Of a stretch of 46,969 nt of DNA, positions 33,740 through 41,717 are shown in pieces; the stretch's first letter is position 1; each line of letters starts with the position of its first letter. A program made the translations under genes and the position numbers. The notes beneath the pieces are model-generated. The model searched no databases, was not told the origin of the DNA, and saw only the letters and a list, made by a program, of their open reading frames with translations. The DNA comes from Alphaproteobacteria bacterium (GTDB lineage: Bacteria > Pseudomonadota > Alphaproteobacteria > Geminicoccales > Geminicoccaceae): the NCBI GenBank assembly GCA_030431615.1, contig JAUIID010000013.1, positions 1-46,969 of the forward strand. The letters are read 5' to 3'.

Positions 33740-34259
33740 CCTGCTTCCGACACTGAGCGTTTCCGATGCCGGTGATCTAACCCCATCGCCGAACCGCCGG
33801 CAATGACGTGGTCGGAGGACATCGAGCCCGGGTGAGCGAGCCTTCGGCTAGCTGGTCAGGGAGCATCCGCTTGGTGTCGAGAAAGGATCAAGCCGAGGAG
33901 AGGGACGGGCGGGGTTGCCCCCGCCCGAATGCTCGGCCGCACGCGTTGTGTTTAGAGGTTGTTTGCCGCGCGCTGCAGCGGCCCGAGGTCCCGGAAGCCC
34001 TCGACCCGTAACTCGGCTGCCGGGCGTCTCGGCTGCCCGGCTTCGGTGTGGAACTCGACATCGGCGAGCCCGTCAGCGCTGGCGGAGACGGAGCTCTTCG
34101 CCCACGTGTGCCAGCATCTGTTCGGGCCATGTCGCGATATCATCTTGGACCATTTACTCATTAATGGTTGTGCATACTCTAACCAATTTCTGATTGGTTC
34201 CGCAACCGTCTTCTGACCATTCGTCATGCCGCTTGACGGCATCGAGCAGCCTTAGAAGA
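33740..34259. other. 520-bp divergent intergenic region with hairpin and operator-like repeats
   Basis: CGGGCGGGG-TTGC-CCCCGCCCG (33906-33927) is a 9-bp hairpin. A minus-strand ORF from 34242 to 33952 (96 aa) has no recognisable domain and crosses the palindromes, so I do not call it a gene; a remnant cannot be excluded. Right of 34140 the DNA turns A+T-rich and holds two inverted repeats. Confidence 0.5.
34149..34199 (+). promoter_or_regulatory. Two inverted repeats upstream of the GntR gene (candidate operators)
   Basis: ACCATT/AATGGT (34149-34154 and 34163-34168) and AACCAAT-TTCTG-ATTGGTT (34181-34199) lie 60-110 bp before the GntR start, in the only A+T-rich part of the divergent region. 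GGT/ACC dyads are typical of FadR-subfamily operators, so self-regulation and control of the divergent operon are plausible. Confidence 0.5.
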
Positions 34260-34967
34260 ATGCCCGCCAGCGGCGACCGGCAGGCGGGGATGGACGAAGG
34301 ACAGGGCGCGCTTACCCAGCTCAAGGCTTATCTGGCGCAGCACCGCCTGCCGGAGAAGGCGCGGCTGCCGTCCGAACGGGTGCTCTGCGAGGAACTTGGC
34401 GTGTCGCGCGGCGAGCTGCGCAAGTCGCTGGCCATTCTCGAGGCCGAAGGAGCCATCTGGCGGCATGTGGGCAAGGGAACCTTTCTCGGCGCGCGGCCGG
34501 TGCAGGAGCTCTCGACCGTCGGCGGCATCGCCGACCTGACCAACCCGCGCGAGGTGATGCGCGCCCGCCTCCTGCTCGAGCCATCGCTGGCCGGGGAGGC
34601 AGCGCTCAATGCTTCCGGCGCCGATCTCGAGGAGATGGACCGCTGCGTCGTCGCCGCCCGACGGGTCGAAAGCTGGCGGCATTACGAGAACTGGGACAAC
34701 CGGCTGCACCGCGCGGTTGCGGAGGCGGCCGGCAATACCGTGCTCCTCGCGCTCTTCGATCTCCTGAACGCGGTGCGCCGGACGGTCGTCTGGGGCCGGC
34801 TGCGACCGAAACCGGAACGGCCGCCGGCCGACCATCACAGCTTCGCCGAACACGAGGCGATCGTGGCGGCGATCCATGAACGGGACACGATCGGGGCGAC
34901 CGAAGCCATGCGGGCGCATCTCGTCAAGGTCGAGCAGAAGCTTGTCACCGTGCGGACCGCGGCCTGA
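34260..34967 (+). CDS. GntR/FadR-subfamily transcriptional regulator
   Basis: This regulator of 235 residues has an N-terminal winged helix (LPEKARLPSERVLCEELGVSRGELRKSLAILEAEGAIWRHVGKGTFLG). A helical FCD ligand domain follows, with Arg/His/Asp residues in NPREVMRARLLLEPSLAG, NWDNRLHRAVAEAAGN and FAEHEAIVAAIHERD; FCD domains bind organic acids through a metal. ATG 34290 (MDEGQGALTQLK) is an equally possible start. It ends 2 bp before the aldolase-family gene and probably controls it and the divergent HIBADH operon. Confidence 0.9.
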   Translation: MPASGDRQAGMDEGQGALTQLKAYLAQHRLPEKARLPSERVLCEELGVSRGELRKSLAILEAEGAIWRHVGKGTFLGARPVQELSTVGGIADLTNPREVMRARLLLEPSLAGEAALNASGADLEEMDRCVVAARRVESWRHYENWDNRLHRAVAEAAGNTVLLALFDLLNAVRRTVVWGRLRPKPERPPADHHSFAEHEAIVAAIHERDTIGATEAMRAHLVKVEQKLVTVRTAA

Positions 34968-34969
34968 CC

Positions 34970-35884
34970 ATGCCGGATACCGCTGCATCTTTCGACGCCC
35001 GGCGCGATCTACGCGGCATCGTCGCCAGCCTGCATACCCCCTTTACCGCCGATGACCGGCTGGACGAGGCGGGGCTTGTCCGCCTCGTCGATCATGTCGC
35101 CAGCGCCGGCTGCACGGGCGTGCTGGCGAGTGCCGTGGCCGGCGAGGTCGGGTCGCTCCGGCCGGACGAGCGGCGAGTGCTCCTGAGGGTGGTTGGCGAC
35201 GCCTGCCGCGGCCGGCTCCGGGTGGTGGCCGGAGTCAGTGCCGCCGAACCTGAAGAGAGCCTGGACCTCGCCCGCATGGCCGTAGCACTCGGCGCCGACA
35301 TGGTGCTCTGGCAGCCGCCGGCCGGGCTCGCCGGCCCGGCCCTGCAGGACGCCTTGACGCGTCTCGGCGATGTGGCGCCGGTGATGCTGCAGGACCTCGA
35401 CTGGCATGGCGGCGGGTTGGCCCTCAACACGATCGTCGCCCTCGCTGATGCGGTGCCGGGCTTCCAGGCGCTCAAGATCGAGACCGCTCCGGCCGGCCCG
35501 AAATACACGGCCGTGCGCGACGCCCTCGGCGACCGGCTGCATCTATCGGGTGGCTGGGCCGCCATGCAGATGCTCGACGGTCTGGCGCGCGGCCTCGACG
35601 CCTTCATTCCCTCGGGCGTGCTGCCCGCCTATTGCCGCATCTGGCGTCTCTGGGTCGAAGGCGAGCGGGCCGCGGCGCAGGATCTCTTCGAGCGCTGCAT
35701 GCCGATCCTCGCCTTCTCCAACCAGGACATCGGCGTCAGCGTCGCCTTCTGGAAACGGGTGCGGGTTGCATCGGGCATCTTCGCCAGCGACCGCTGCCGG
35801 CCGCCGATCCAGAAGCTGGATGCGGTGCAGGTGGCCATTGCCGACGCCCTCGTCCCGCGGGCCCTCGACATCGAAGTCATGTGA
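34970..35884 (+). CDS. Dihydrodipicolinate synthase-family (DapA-like) lyase/aldolase
   Basis: The 304-residue protein has the DHDPS/N-acetylneuraminate lyase barrel: GIVASLHTPFTADDRLDEAGLVRLVDHV, GEVGSLRPDERR, VVAGVSA, and the Schiff-base Lys169 in FQALKIETAP. The usual catalytic-tyrosine segment (YNxP) is replaced by QDLDWHGG (141-148), and the GTTGE-type loop is SAVAGEV, so it is not a lysine-pathway DapA. It probably cleaves or dehydrates a sugar-acid-like or hydroxy-keto acid. It is co-transcribed with the GntR gene. Confidence 0.87.
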   Translation: MPDTAASFDARRDLRGIVASLHTPFTADDRLDEAGLVRLVDHVASAGCTGVLASAVAGEVGSLRPDERRVLLRVVGDACRGRLRVVAGVSAAEPEESLDLARMAVALGADMVLWQPPAGLAGPALQDALTRLGDVAPVMLQDLDWHGGGLALNTIVALADAVPGFQALKIETAPAGPKYTAVRDALGDRLHLSGGWAAMQMLDGLARGLDAFIPSGVLPAYCRIWRLWVEGERAAAQDLFERCMPILAFSNQDIGVSVAFWKRVRVASGIFASDRCRPPIQKLDAVQVAIADALVPRALDIEVM

Positions 35885-35894
35885 CCGGTCCCGG

Positions 35895-36575
35895 TCAGAT
35901 GACGTCCTCGATCGTGCAGTTGACCGGCACCTCGGCGATGCTGGCGGTGTTGGGAAGATCGAGCACGAGACCGACAATGCGGGCGATGTCTGCGGCCTGG
36001 GTCATGGTTGCAGGATCCTTCTCGGTCAGACCTCTAGCCATGTCGGTTGCGACGAAACCCGGGCAGATCGCGGTCGAGCGCACGCCCGCCTCCCAGCCGG
36101 CATGGCGCAGGGCGTGGGCGAGCCCGAGGGCCGCGAACTTGCTGACAGAGTAAAGGCCGGAGCGGGCTGCCTTCACCCGCTTGCCCGAAAGCGAGACGAT
36201 GGTGACGATCCGCCCCTCGCCGGCGGCAGCGAGATGCGGCCAGGCGGCCCGGGCAAGGCGCCAGGGGCCTTTGAGGTTGACGTCGAGAACGGCGTCGAGC
36301 TCGGCCTCGTCGGCGTCGACCACCGACTTGGGGATCATGATCCCGGCATTGTTGACGATGGCATCGATGCGGCCGAAGCGCTCGACCGTGGCATTGACCC
36401 AGGCTGCTGCGCTTGCCGGCTCGGTTGCCTCGAAGGGGTGCACCAGCGCCGCACCGGCCGGCACCGGCCGGCGCATGCCGAGGCTGAGATCCCAGCCCTT
36501 GGCGGCGAGCTCTTCGGCAATGGCCTTGCCGAGACCCCGGTTGGCGCCTGTGATCATCACCACCCGCCTGCTCAT
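35895..36575 (-). CDS. Short-chain dehydrogenase/reductase (SDR)
   Basis: This 226-residue classical SDR has TGANRGLGKAIAEEL for cofactor binding, NNAGIM, a Ser in SLSGKR and the YSVSK catalytic Tyr/Lys motif, then CPGFVATDM. The substrate is unknown. The ATG at 36575 is set by AGGAGG 8-9 nt upstream; an ATG at 36593 lacks this. It is on the same strand as the TRAP/amidase operon, 121 bp after the small membrane gene, and may belong to it. Confidence 0.92.
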   Translation of the reverse strand: MSRRVVMITGANRGLGKAIAEELAAKGWDLSLGMRRPVPAGAALVHPFEATEPASAAAWVNATVERFGRIDAIVNNAGIMIPKSVVDADEAELDAVLDVNLKGPWRLARAAWPHLAAAGEGRIVTIVSLSGKRVKAARSGLYSVSKFAALGLAHALRHAGWEAGVRSTAICPGFVATDMARGLTEKDPATMTQAADIARIVGLVLDLPNTASIAEVPVNCTIEDVI

Positions 36576-36696
36576 CCCAATCTCCTCCTGCACCCCGTCT
36601 CCGGCCAGTCGGCGACGTGCCCGGGGAAGTTGTCAAGCATTGGCCGACAGGATCTTCGCCACCGACCGCTGCCGGCCGCCGGCGAGCCGGACTGAG

Positions 36697-36873
36697 CTAT
36701 CCTCGGCTGCCGTTCTGTTCTTTACGGAGCGAGCTCGCGAAGTCCCAGATCACGAGCAGCATGGTGATCAGCACGACGCCGACGAGATCCCAATGCGGCA
36801 CGTTCCAGACGAGGATGCCGAGGAAACCGGCCAGCACGGCAAGGGCGGCGAGCGCCATGAGGCGGTCCGTCAT
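36697..36873 (-). CDS. 58-residue two-helix membrane protein
   Basis: This small ORF encodes a basic start (MTDR), two hydrophobic helices (LMALAALAVLAGFLGILVW at about 5-23 and LVGVVLITMLLVIW at about 30-43) and a polar C-terminus. Its ATG overlaps the amidase stop (ATGA), and AGAAGGAGACGACGG provides a ribosome-binding site, so translation is coupled to the amidase. I recognise no family. It is too short to be recovered by many gene finders and may be missing from annotations. It could be a membrane anchor or regulator of the transport operon, which is speculation. Confidence 0.75.
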   Translation of the reverse strand: MTDRLMALAALAVLAGFLGILVWNVPHWDLVGVVLITMLLVIWDFASSLRKEQNGSRG

Positions 36874-38258
36874 CCGTCGTCTCCTTCTCCGCCGGCGGCG
36901 AGCGCCTGCGTCGCCAGCCAGCGCGCGGTGCGCAGCAGTCGGGCGTCGTCGCCGGGGCGGCCGACCAGCTGCACGCCCATTGGCAACCCGTTCTCCGACT
37001 CGAGCAGCGGCAGCGTGATCGCGGGCGTACCACAGAGGGTCCAGACGCCGTTGAAGATGGAGCTACCGGTGCTTTCCAGGCCGCGCGGTGCCGGGCCGGG
37101 CGTCGACGGCGTCAGGATGGCGTCGCAGCGGTCGAAAACCGGCCCCAGCGCGGCATTGAGGATGTTGGGCCAGTCGAGCGCTGCAAGGTAGTCGCGCGCC
37201 AGCACCGCCTTGCCCGCGTCGATCGCCGCCAGCGTCGCAGTCCCGAGCAGGTCGCGGCCTCGGCGCTCGTAGGCGAAGCAGCATTTCGCCATCTCGGCAA
37301 AATTGATGCGCTCGCGGATTTCGACGGCTTCATCGAAGGCGGCAGGCAAGGTGACCTCGAAGCACTGCTGGCCGAGGGCACCTGTCAGCTCGCGCATGGC
37401 CGCATGGGTCTCGGGAGCGGCGTCCGCCCATCCCGGCGGGCGGACGAAGGCGAGCATGGGTGTCACTGGGGGCCCTGCCAATGCCGTCGACAGCAACCGC
37501 GGCGGCGGGGCAGGGGACGTCGCCCGGTCGCCCGGATCGTGACCGAAGAGCAGCTCGGCCAGCAGGGCCGCGTCCTCGATCGATCGGGCGAAGACGCCGA
37601 CCGTGTCGAGGCTCGGCGACTGGCTCAGGATACCGGTGCGCGGAATGGCGCCGAAGCTGGGCTTGAAGCCGGTGATCCCGCAATAGGCGGCAGGGCGGAT
37701 CACCGAGCCGCCGGTCTGCGTGCCGATCGCCAGCGGCACCATGCCCGCTGCAACCGCAGCAGCAGAGCCAGAGGACGAGCCGCCGGGCGTATGCGCCGGA
37801 TTGACCGGGTTGCGCGTTGGCCCGGGCTGCAGATAGGCGAGTTCGGTGGTGACGGTCTTGCCCATCACCACAGCACCGGCCGCCTTGAGGCGCTCGACCA
37901 CGAAGGCATCGCGCGTCGGCACTCGCCCCCGGTCGAGCGGGCAGCCGTTCTCGGTCGGCATGCCTGCCGTGTCGATGATGTCCTTGACCCCGACCGGCAG
38001 GCCGTGCAGCGGCCCGATCGGCCGTCCGGTGCCACGGTGGGCGTCGAGAGCCCGCGCCTGGGCCAGGGCATGCTCGCCATCGAGCCAGGCCCAGGCGCGA
38101 AGCTCGGGCTCGCGCCGCTCGATCCGTTCCAGCGATGCCTGCGTCAGGTCCACAGCCCGGAGAGCGCCCCTCGCCAGGCGATCGCGCAATTCGACGGCAC
38201 CGAGATCGAGGATCGCTTCGTCCGTAGTCCGGCTTCGAGCGGCTCCCCTAGCGGCCAT
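36870..38258 (-). CDS. Amidase-signature family hydrolase
   Basis: This 462-residue amidase has the complete Ser-cisSer-Lys triad. Lys92 (VGVKDII), Ser161 (PGGSSSGSAAAVAAG) and Ser185 (GTQTGGSVIRPAAYCG) are spaced 69 and 24 residues apart, exactly as in characterised members. The C-terminus PAITLPLLESENGLPMGVQLVG is typical. It probably hydrolyses an amide taken up by the TRAP importer upstream. Its start overlaps the TRAP large permease gene by 11 bp, and its stop overlaps the small membrane gene. Confidence 0.94.
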   Translation of the reverse strand: MAARGAARSRTTDEAILDLGAVELRDRLARGALRAVDLTQASLERIERREPELRAWAWLDGEHALAQARALDAHRGTGRPIGPLHGLPVGVKDIIDTAGMPTENGCPLDRGRVPTRDAFVVERLKAAGAVVMGKTVTTELAYLQPGPTRNPVNPAHTPGGSSSGSAAAVAAGMVPLAIGTQTGGSVIRPAAYCGITGFKPSFGAIPRTGILSQSPSLDTVGVFARSIEDAALLAELLFGHDPGDRATSPAPPPRLLSTALAGPPVTPMLAFVRPPGWADAAPETHAAMRELTGALGQQCFEVTLPAAFDEAVEIRERINFAEMAKCCFAYERRGRDLLGTATLAAIDAGKAVLARDYLAALDWPNILNAALGPVFDRCDAILTPSTPGPAPRGLESTGSSIFNGVWTLCGTPAITLPLLESENGLPMGVQLVGRPGDDARLLRTARWLATQALAAGGEGDDG

Positions 38259-39666
38259 AGAACACCTCGGGGAGATGGAAGACGAGCGTCGGGAAGAGAT
38301 AGATCAGTGCCATGCTGATGAAGACCATCAACAGGAACGGCATCACGCCCGAAAAGATCTGCGTCAGCCGTACGTGTGGCGGCGCTATCCCCTTGAGATA
38401 ATAGGCAGACATCGCCATCGGCGGCGTCAGGAAGCTCGTCTGGAGATTGAGGGCGACAAGGATGCCGAAGAAGAGCGGGTCGATACCGAAATGCGGCAGC
38501 AGTGGCAGGAAAATCGGCACGAAGATGATGATGATCTCCGACCATTCGAGCGGCCAGCCGAGCAGGAAGATGATGATCTGCGCCAGGATCAGGAATTGCA
38601 GCGGCGTCAGGTTGAGGCCCTGGACGAACTCCGAGATGAGCTGCTCGCCGCCGAGATAGGAGAAGACCGACGAGAAGGTGTAGGAGCCGACGAACAGCCA
38701 GCAGACCATCGCCGTGGTTCGCACCGTCAGATAGACGCTCTCGCGCAGCCGGGAGAATGTCAATGCCCGGTAGGCGAGGGCCAGGACGATGCCGCCGAGG
38801 GCGCCGATCGAAGCCGCCTCGGTCGGTGTAGCGAGGCCGAACAGGATCGAGCCGAGCACGGCGAGCACGAGGAAAGCCAGGGGGAAGAACGAGGTGAGCA
38901 GCATCAGCACCAGCTGCACGATCGGTATGTCCGGCACCTCTTCCTTGGTGGGCTTGGGTGCCACGCTGGGCTGCACGATCGAACGGCCGATCACGTAGAC
39001 GAGGTAGAGGCCGACGAGGACAAAGCCCGGCAGGAGGGCTCCCGCATAGAGGCGGACGATCGAGACGCCAGAGGCAGCGGCATAGACGATGAGCATGATC
39101 GACGGCGGAATGAGGATGCCGAGCGTGCCGCCGGCGCAGATGATCCCGCTCGCGAAGCTCGGCTCGTAGCGGGCCTTGAGCATGGCCGGCAACGCCAGGA
39201 GCCCCATGAGAGTCACCACGGCGCCGACGATGCCGGTGGCCGTGGCGAAGAGCGCGCAGGTGATCAGCGCCGCGACGCCCATCGAGCCCGGCACGTTTCG
39301 GGAAGCAACGTTGAGCGTCGAGAACAGGCGATCGACAATATTGGCCCGCTCGACGATGTAGCCCATGAAAAGGAAGAGCGGCACCGCCGTCAGCACCTCG
39401 TTCGACATGACCGTGTAGGTCTGGTTGACGAAGAGGTCGAAGACGCGGTTGTTGACGAGGCCCTCGATCCACGTGGTTACCTGGGTTCCGAGTGCAGTGC
39501 CTTCCTCCAGGCGGTCGAAAGCCCGCCACATGCGACCGGCGTCGAAATACGCGTAGTAGCCAAAGCCGATGCCGAGCGCCATCAGGGTGAAGGCGATCGG
39601 AAAGCCAAGGAAGACCAGTAGGATGAAGATCCCGAGCATGGCGAGGGCGACTTGAGGTTCGGTCAC
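38248..39666 (-). CDS. TRAP transporter large permease (DctM type)
   Basis: The 472-residue protein has about 12 hydrophobic helices, with ALFATATGIVGAVVTLMGLLALPAML, GTLGILIPPSIMLIVYA, ATPTEAASIGALGG and NLQTSFLTPPMAMSAYYLKG; these are hallmark DctM runs. It is the sodium-coupled translocating subunit. The start is a GTG at 39666 overlapping the DctQ stop (GTGA). The long insertion near residues 45-80 is a feature of the longer DctM subgroup. Confidence 0.94.
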   Translation of the reverse strand: MTEPQVALAMLGIFILLVFLGFPIAFTLMALGIGFGYYAYFDAGRMWRAFDRLEEGTALGTQVTTWIEGLVNNRVFDLFVNQTYTVMSNEVLTAVPLFLFMGYIVERANIVDRLFSTLNVASRNVPGSMGVAALITCALFATATGIVGAVVTLMGLLALPAMLKARYEPSFASGIICAGGTLGILIPPSIMLIVYAAASGVSIVRLYAGALLPGFVLVGLYLVYVIGRSIVQPSVAPKPTKEEVPDIPIVQLVLMLLTSFFPLAFLVLAVLGSILFGLATPTEAASIGALGGIVLALAYRALTFSRLRESVYLTVRTTAMVCWLFVGSYTFSSVFSYLGGEQLISEFVQGLNLTPLQFLILAQIIIFLLGWPLEWSEIIIIFVPIFLPLLPHFGIDPLFFGILVALNLQTSFLTPPMAMSAYYLKGIAPPHVRLTQIFSGVMPFLLMVFISMALIYLFPTLVFHLPEVFYGR

Positions 39667-40259
39667 GCCGGGTCTCCCGAACCGACGCTGGCAGAGTCTT
39701 GCCTGTGCTGGCGCATCAGCGCCTGGTCGGTTTCCTCGACGTCCTCCGCGGCACTCCGCCAGTAGCCCTCACGCAGGCAGAGGATGCAGCGGCAGACCTG
39801 CGCCATGCCCTGAATGAATAGCAGGATGCCGGCGGCGACGATCACCGTCTTGAACTGGTAGATCGGGATGCCGGCCGGGCTGTTCACACTCACCTCGGTG
39901 TAACCCCAGGAACGCGCAGCGTATTTCCAGCCGGAAAGCACGAGAGCGGTGACGCCGGGAAAGAAGAAGAAGAGATAGAGGACGAGGTCGACCCCCGCCT
40001 GCACGCGCACCGGCCACAGCCGGTAGATGAAGTCGCCGCGCACGTGCCCCCCGCGCGACAGGGTGTAGGCACCGCCCATCATGAAGAGCGTCCCATACAT
40101 GATGAACGATACATCGAGCGCCCAGGCTGTCGGCCGGTTGATCAGGTAGCGGACGAAGACCTCGTAGCTCATGCCGAGCGTCATCAGGATGATGAGCCAG
40201 CCGAATGCCTTGCCGAACCACGCGGACAGGCGATCCGCGAACGCGATGAACCCGATCAC
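39663..40259 (-). CDS. TRAP transporter small permease (DctQ type)
   Basis: This protein of 198 residues has four hydrophobic helices and the DctQ pattern MTLGMSYEVFVRYLINRPTAWALDVSFIMYGTLFMMGGAYTLSRGGHVRGDF. The GTG at 40259 is chosen because AGGAGG lies 6 nt upstream; a GTG at 40295 would place this RBS inside the gene. The Tyr- and Phe-rich third helix and the polar tail belong to the longer DctQ subgroup. Confidence 0.9.
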   Translation of the reverse strand: MIGFIAFADRLSAWFGKAFGWLIILMTLGMSYEVFVRYLINRPTAWALDVSFIMYGTLFMMGGAYTLSRGGHVRGDFIYRLWPVRVQAGVDLVLYLFFFFPGVTALVLSGWKYAARSWGYTEVSVNSPAGIPIYQFKTVIVAAGILLFIQGMAQVCRCILCLREGYWRSAAEDVEETDQALMRQHRQDSASVGSGDPA

Positions 40260-40326
40260 GGCGGACCTCCTGCTGATCGGGACGGCCACCGGCACCGCGT
40301 ATGCGATGCCGGTGGCATCCCTGACT

Positions 40327-41475
40327 TCAAATTGCCAGCTTGCCCGGGAAGTAGTGGTTGTAGGCGAGCGCGTAGTCAGGCGAGTTCATCAGCTCGTAAT
40401 AGGTCACCCGCTCGACCCAGGCCCGCTGGCTGTCCATCACCCGCTTGGCGTACTCGTCCTGCTCGAGCTCGGCGATGAGTATGTCCCAGGCCTCGAGCTG
40501 GGCGGCCAGGATCTCGGCAGATGTCCGGTGCACCTTCACGCCGAACTCGTCCTGGAGCCGCTGCAGGTCGCTCGAGTAGTTGTCCATGGCGAGCGCCGTG
40601 TTCGACGTCGAGGCGGCCTCCACGCCATGCTTCAGGATCGCCTGGATATCCGGATCGAGGTCGTCGAAGAAGTCGCGGTTGAACAGGAACTCGAAGCTCT
40701 CGGACGCCTGATGGTACGAGGAGAGATAGTAGTTCTTGGCGACGTCCGGCGAGCCGAAGCGCAGGTCGGACGAGGGGTTGTTGAACTCGAAGGCGTCGAT
40801 CACGCCCCGCTCCATGGCGGGCACGATCTCGCCGCCCGGCAGCTGTGCCACCGACATGCCGAGCGACTGCATGAGGTCGGCGGCAAGGCCCACCGTGCGG
40901 TACTTGAAGCCCTGCACGTCGGCGACGGTATTGACCTCGTTCTTGAACCAGCCGAACGGCTGCGCCGGCATGGGGAAACCCATGAAGCCGTAGACATTGA
41001 GCTGGAGGATGTCCTGGGTGAGCTCGCGGTAGAGCTCGGCGCCGCCGCCCTGGTAGAACCAGCCCAGCATTGTCGTGGCGGAGCCGCCGAAGACCGGGCC
41101 GGTGCCGAAGAACGACGCCGACTTCGATTTGCCGTACCAGTAGACGGGCACCGTATGGGCTGCGTCGATCACGCCGTCATTGACCGCATCCATCACCTGA
41201 AACGCGCCGACGACGGCACCGGCCGGCAAGAGATCGATGGTCACCCGGCCACCCGACATGTCCTGCACGCGGGTCACATACTCCCGGGCAAAATCCATCC
41301 AGATGTCGGATGCCGGCCACGAGGTCTGCATCTTCACGACGAGCGGGCTCTGCGCGAGCACGGCTGGCGCCGCGATCCCGCCGGTGGCGGCGACGCCGCC
41401 GGCCATGGCGGCATGTCGCAGGAAGGATCGGCGAGCCGAGCTCGCCGCGGCGACGGTCTTTCTGGTTTCTGACAT
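40327..41475 (-). CDS. TRAP transporter substrate-binding protein (DctP type)
   Basis: This 382-residue binding protein carries a probable Tat signal (SARRSFLRHAAMAGGVAATG). The body has VKMQTSWPASDIWMDFAREYVTRVQDMSGGRVTIDLLPAGAVVGAF, and FKYRTVGLAADLMQSLGMSVAQLPGGEIVPAMERGVIDAFEF contains the conserved Arg for a carboxylate. Such proteins often bind keto acids or related compounds. AGGAGG precedes the ATG. It is the first gene of the TRAP/amidase operon. Confidence 0.94.
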   Translation of the reverse strand: MSETRKTVAAASSARRSFLRHAAMAGGVAATGGIAAPAVLAQSPLVVKMQTSWPASDIWMDFAREYVTRVQDMSGGRVTIDLLPAGAVVGAFQVMDAVNDGVIDAAHTVPVYWYGKSKSASFFGTGPVFGGSATTMLGWFYQGGGAELYRELTQDILQLNVYGFMGFPMPAQPFGWFKNEVNTVADVQGFKYRTVGLAADLMQSLGMSVAQLPGGEIVPAMERGVIDAFEFNNPSSDLRFGSPDVAKNYYLSSYHQASESFEFLFNRDFFDDLDPDIQAILKHGVEAASTSNTALAMDNYSSDLQRLQDEFGVKVHRTSAEILAAQLEAWDILIAELEQDEYAKRVMDSQRAWVERVTYYELMNSPDYALAYNHYFPGKLAI

Positions 41476-41717
41476 TCTGTGCCTCCTGATCAGTCTGGCA
41501 CGTCGTGGCCCTTATCGGTGCGCGACTGGCGTGCCTGTCGCCCGACAATCGAGCAGTTGCACGGCGGAGGCAAGTTAAACTCTGCGGCGACCGGCCAACT
41601 GCGGGCATGCACCGCAGGGGCTTGAACACCGGCGCCAGGCCCGGCAGCCACGGGGTGCTCGTCGGCGCTGCCGGTTCCGTGTATGCCGCCGCTGCGCGCG
41701 CAACGGGGAGGGCCGGT

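Noticed and set aside
33952-34242. 96-codon minus-strand ORF in the GntR intergenic region
   Set aside because: No recognisable domain, no clear RBS, and it crosses operator-like palindromes; kept only as a note.
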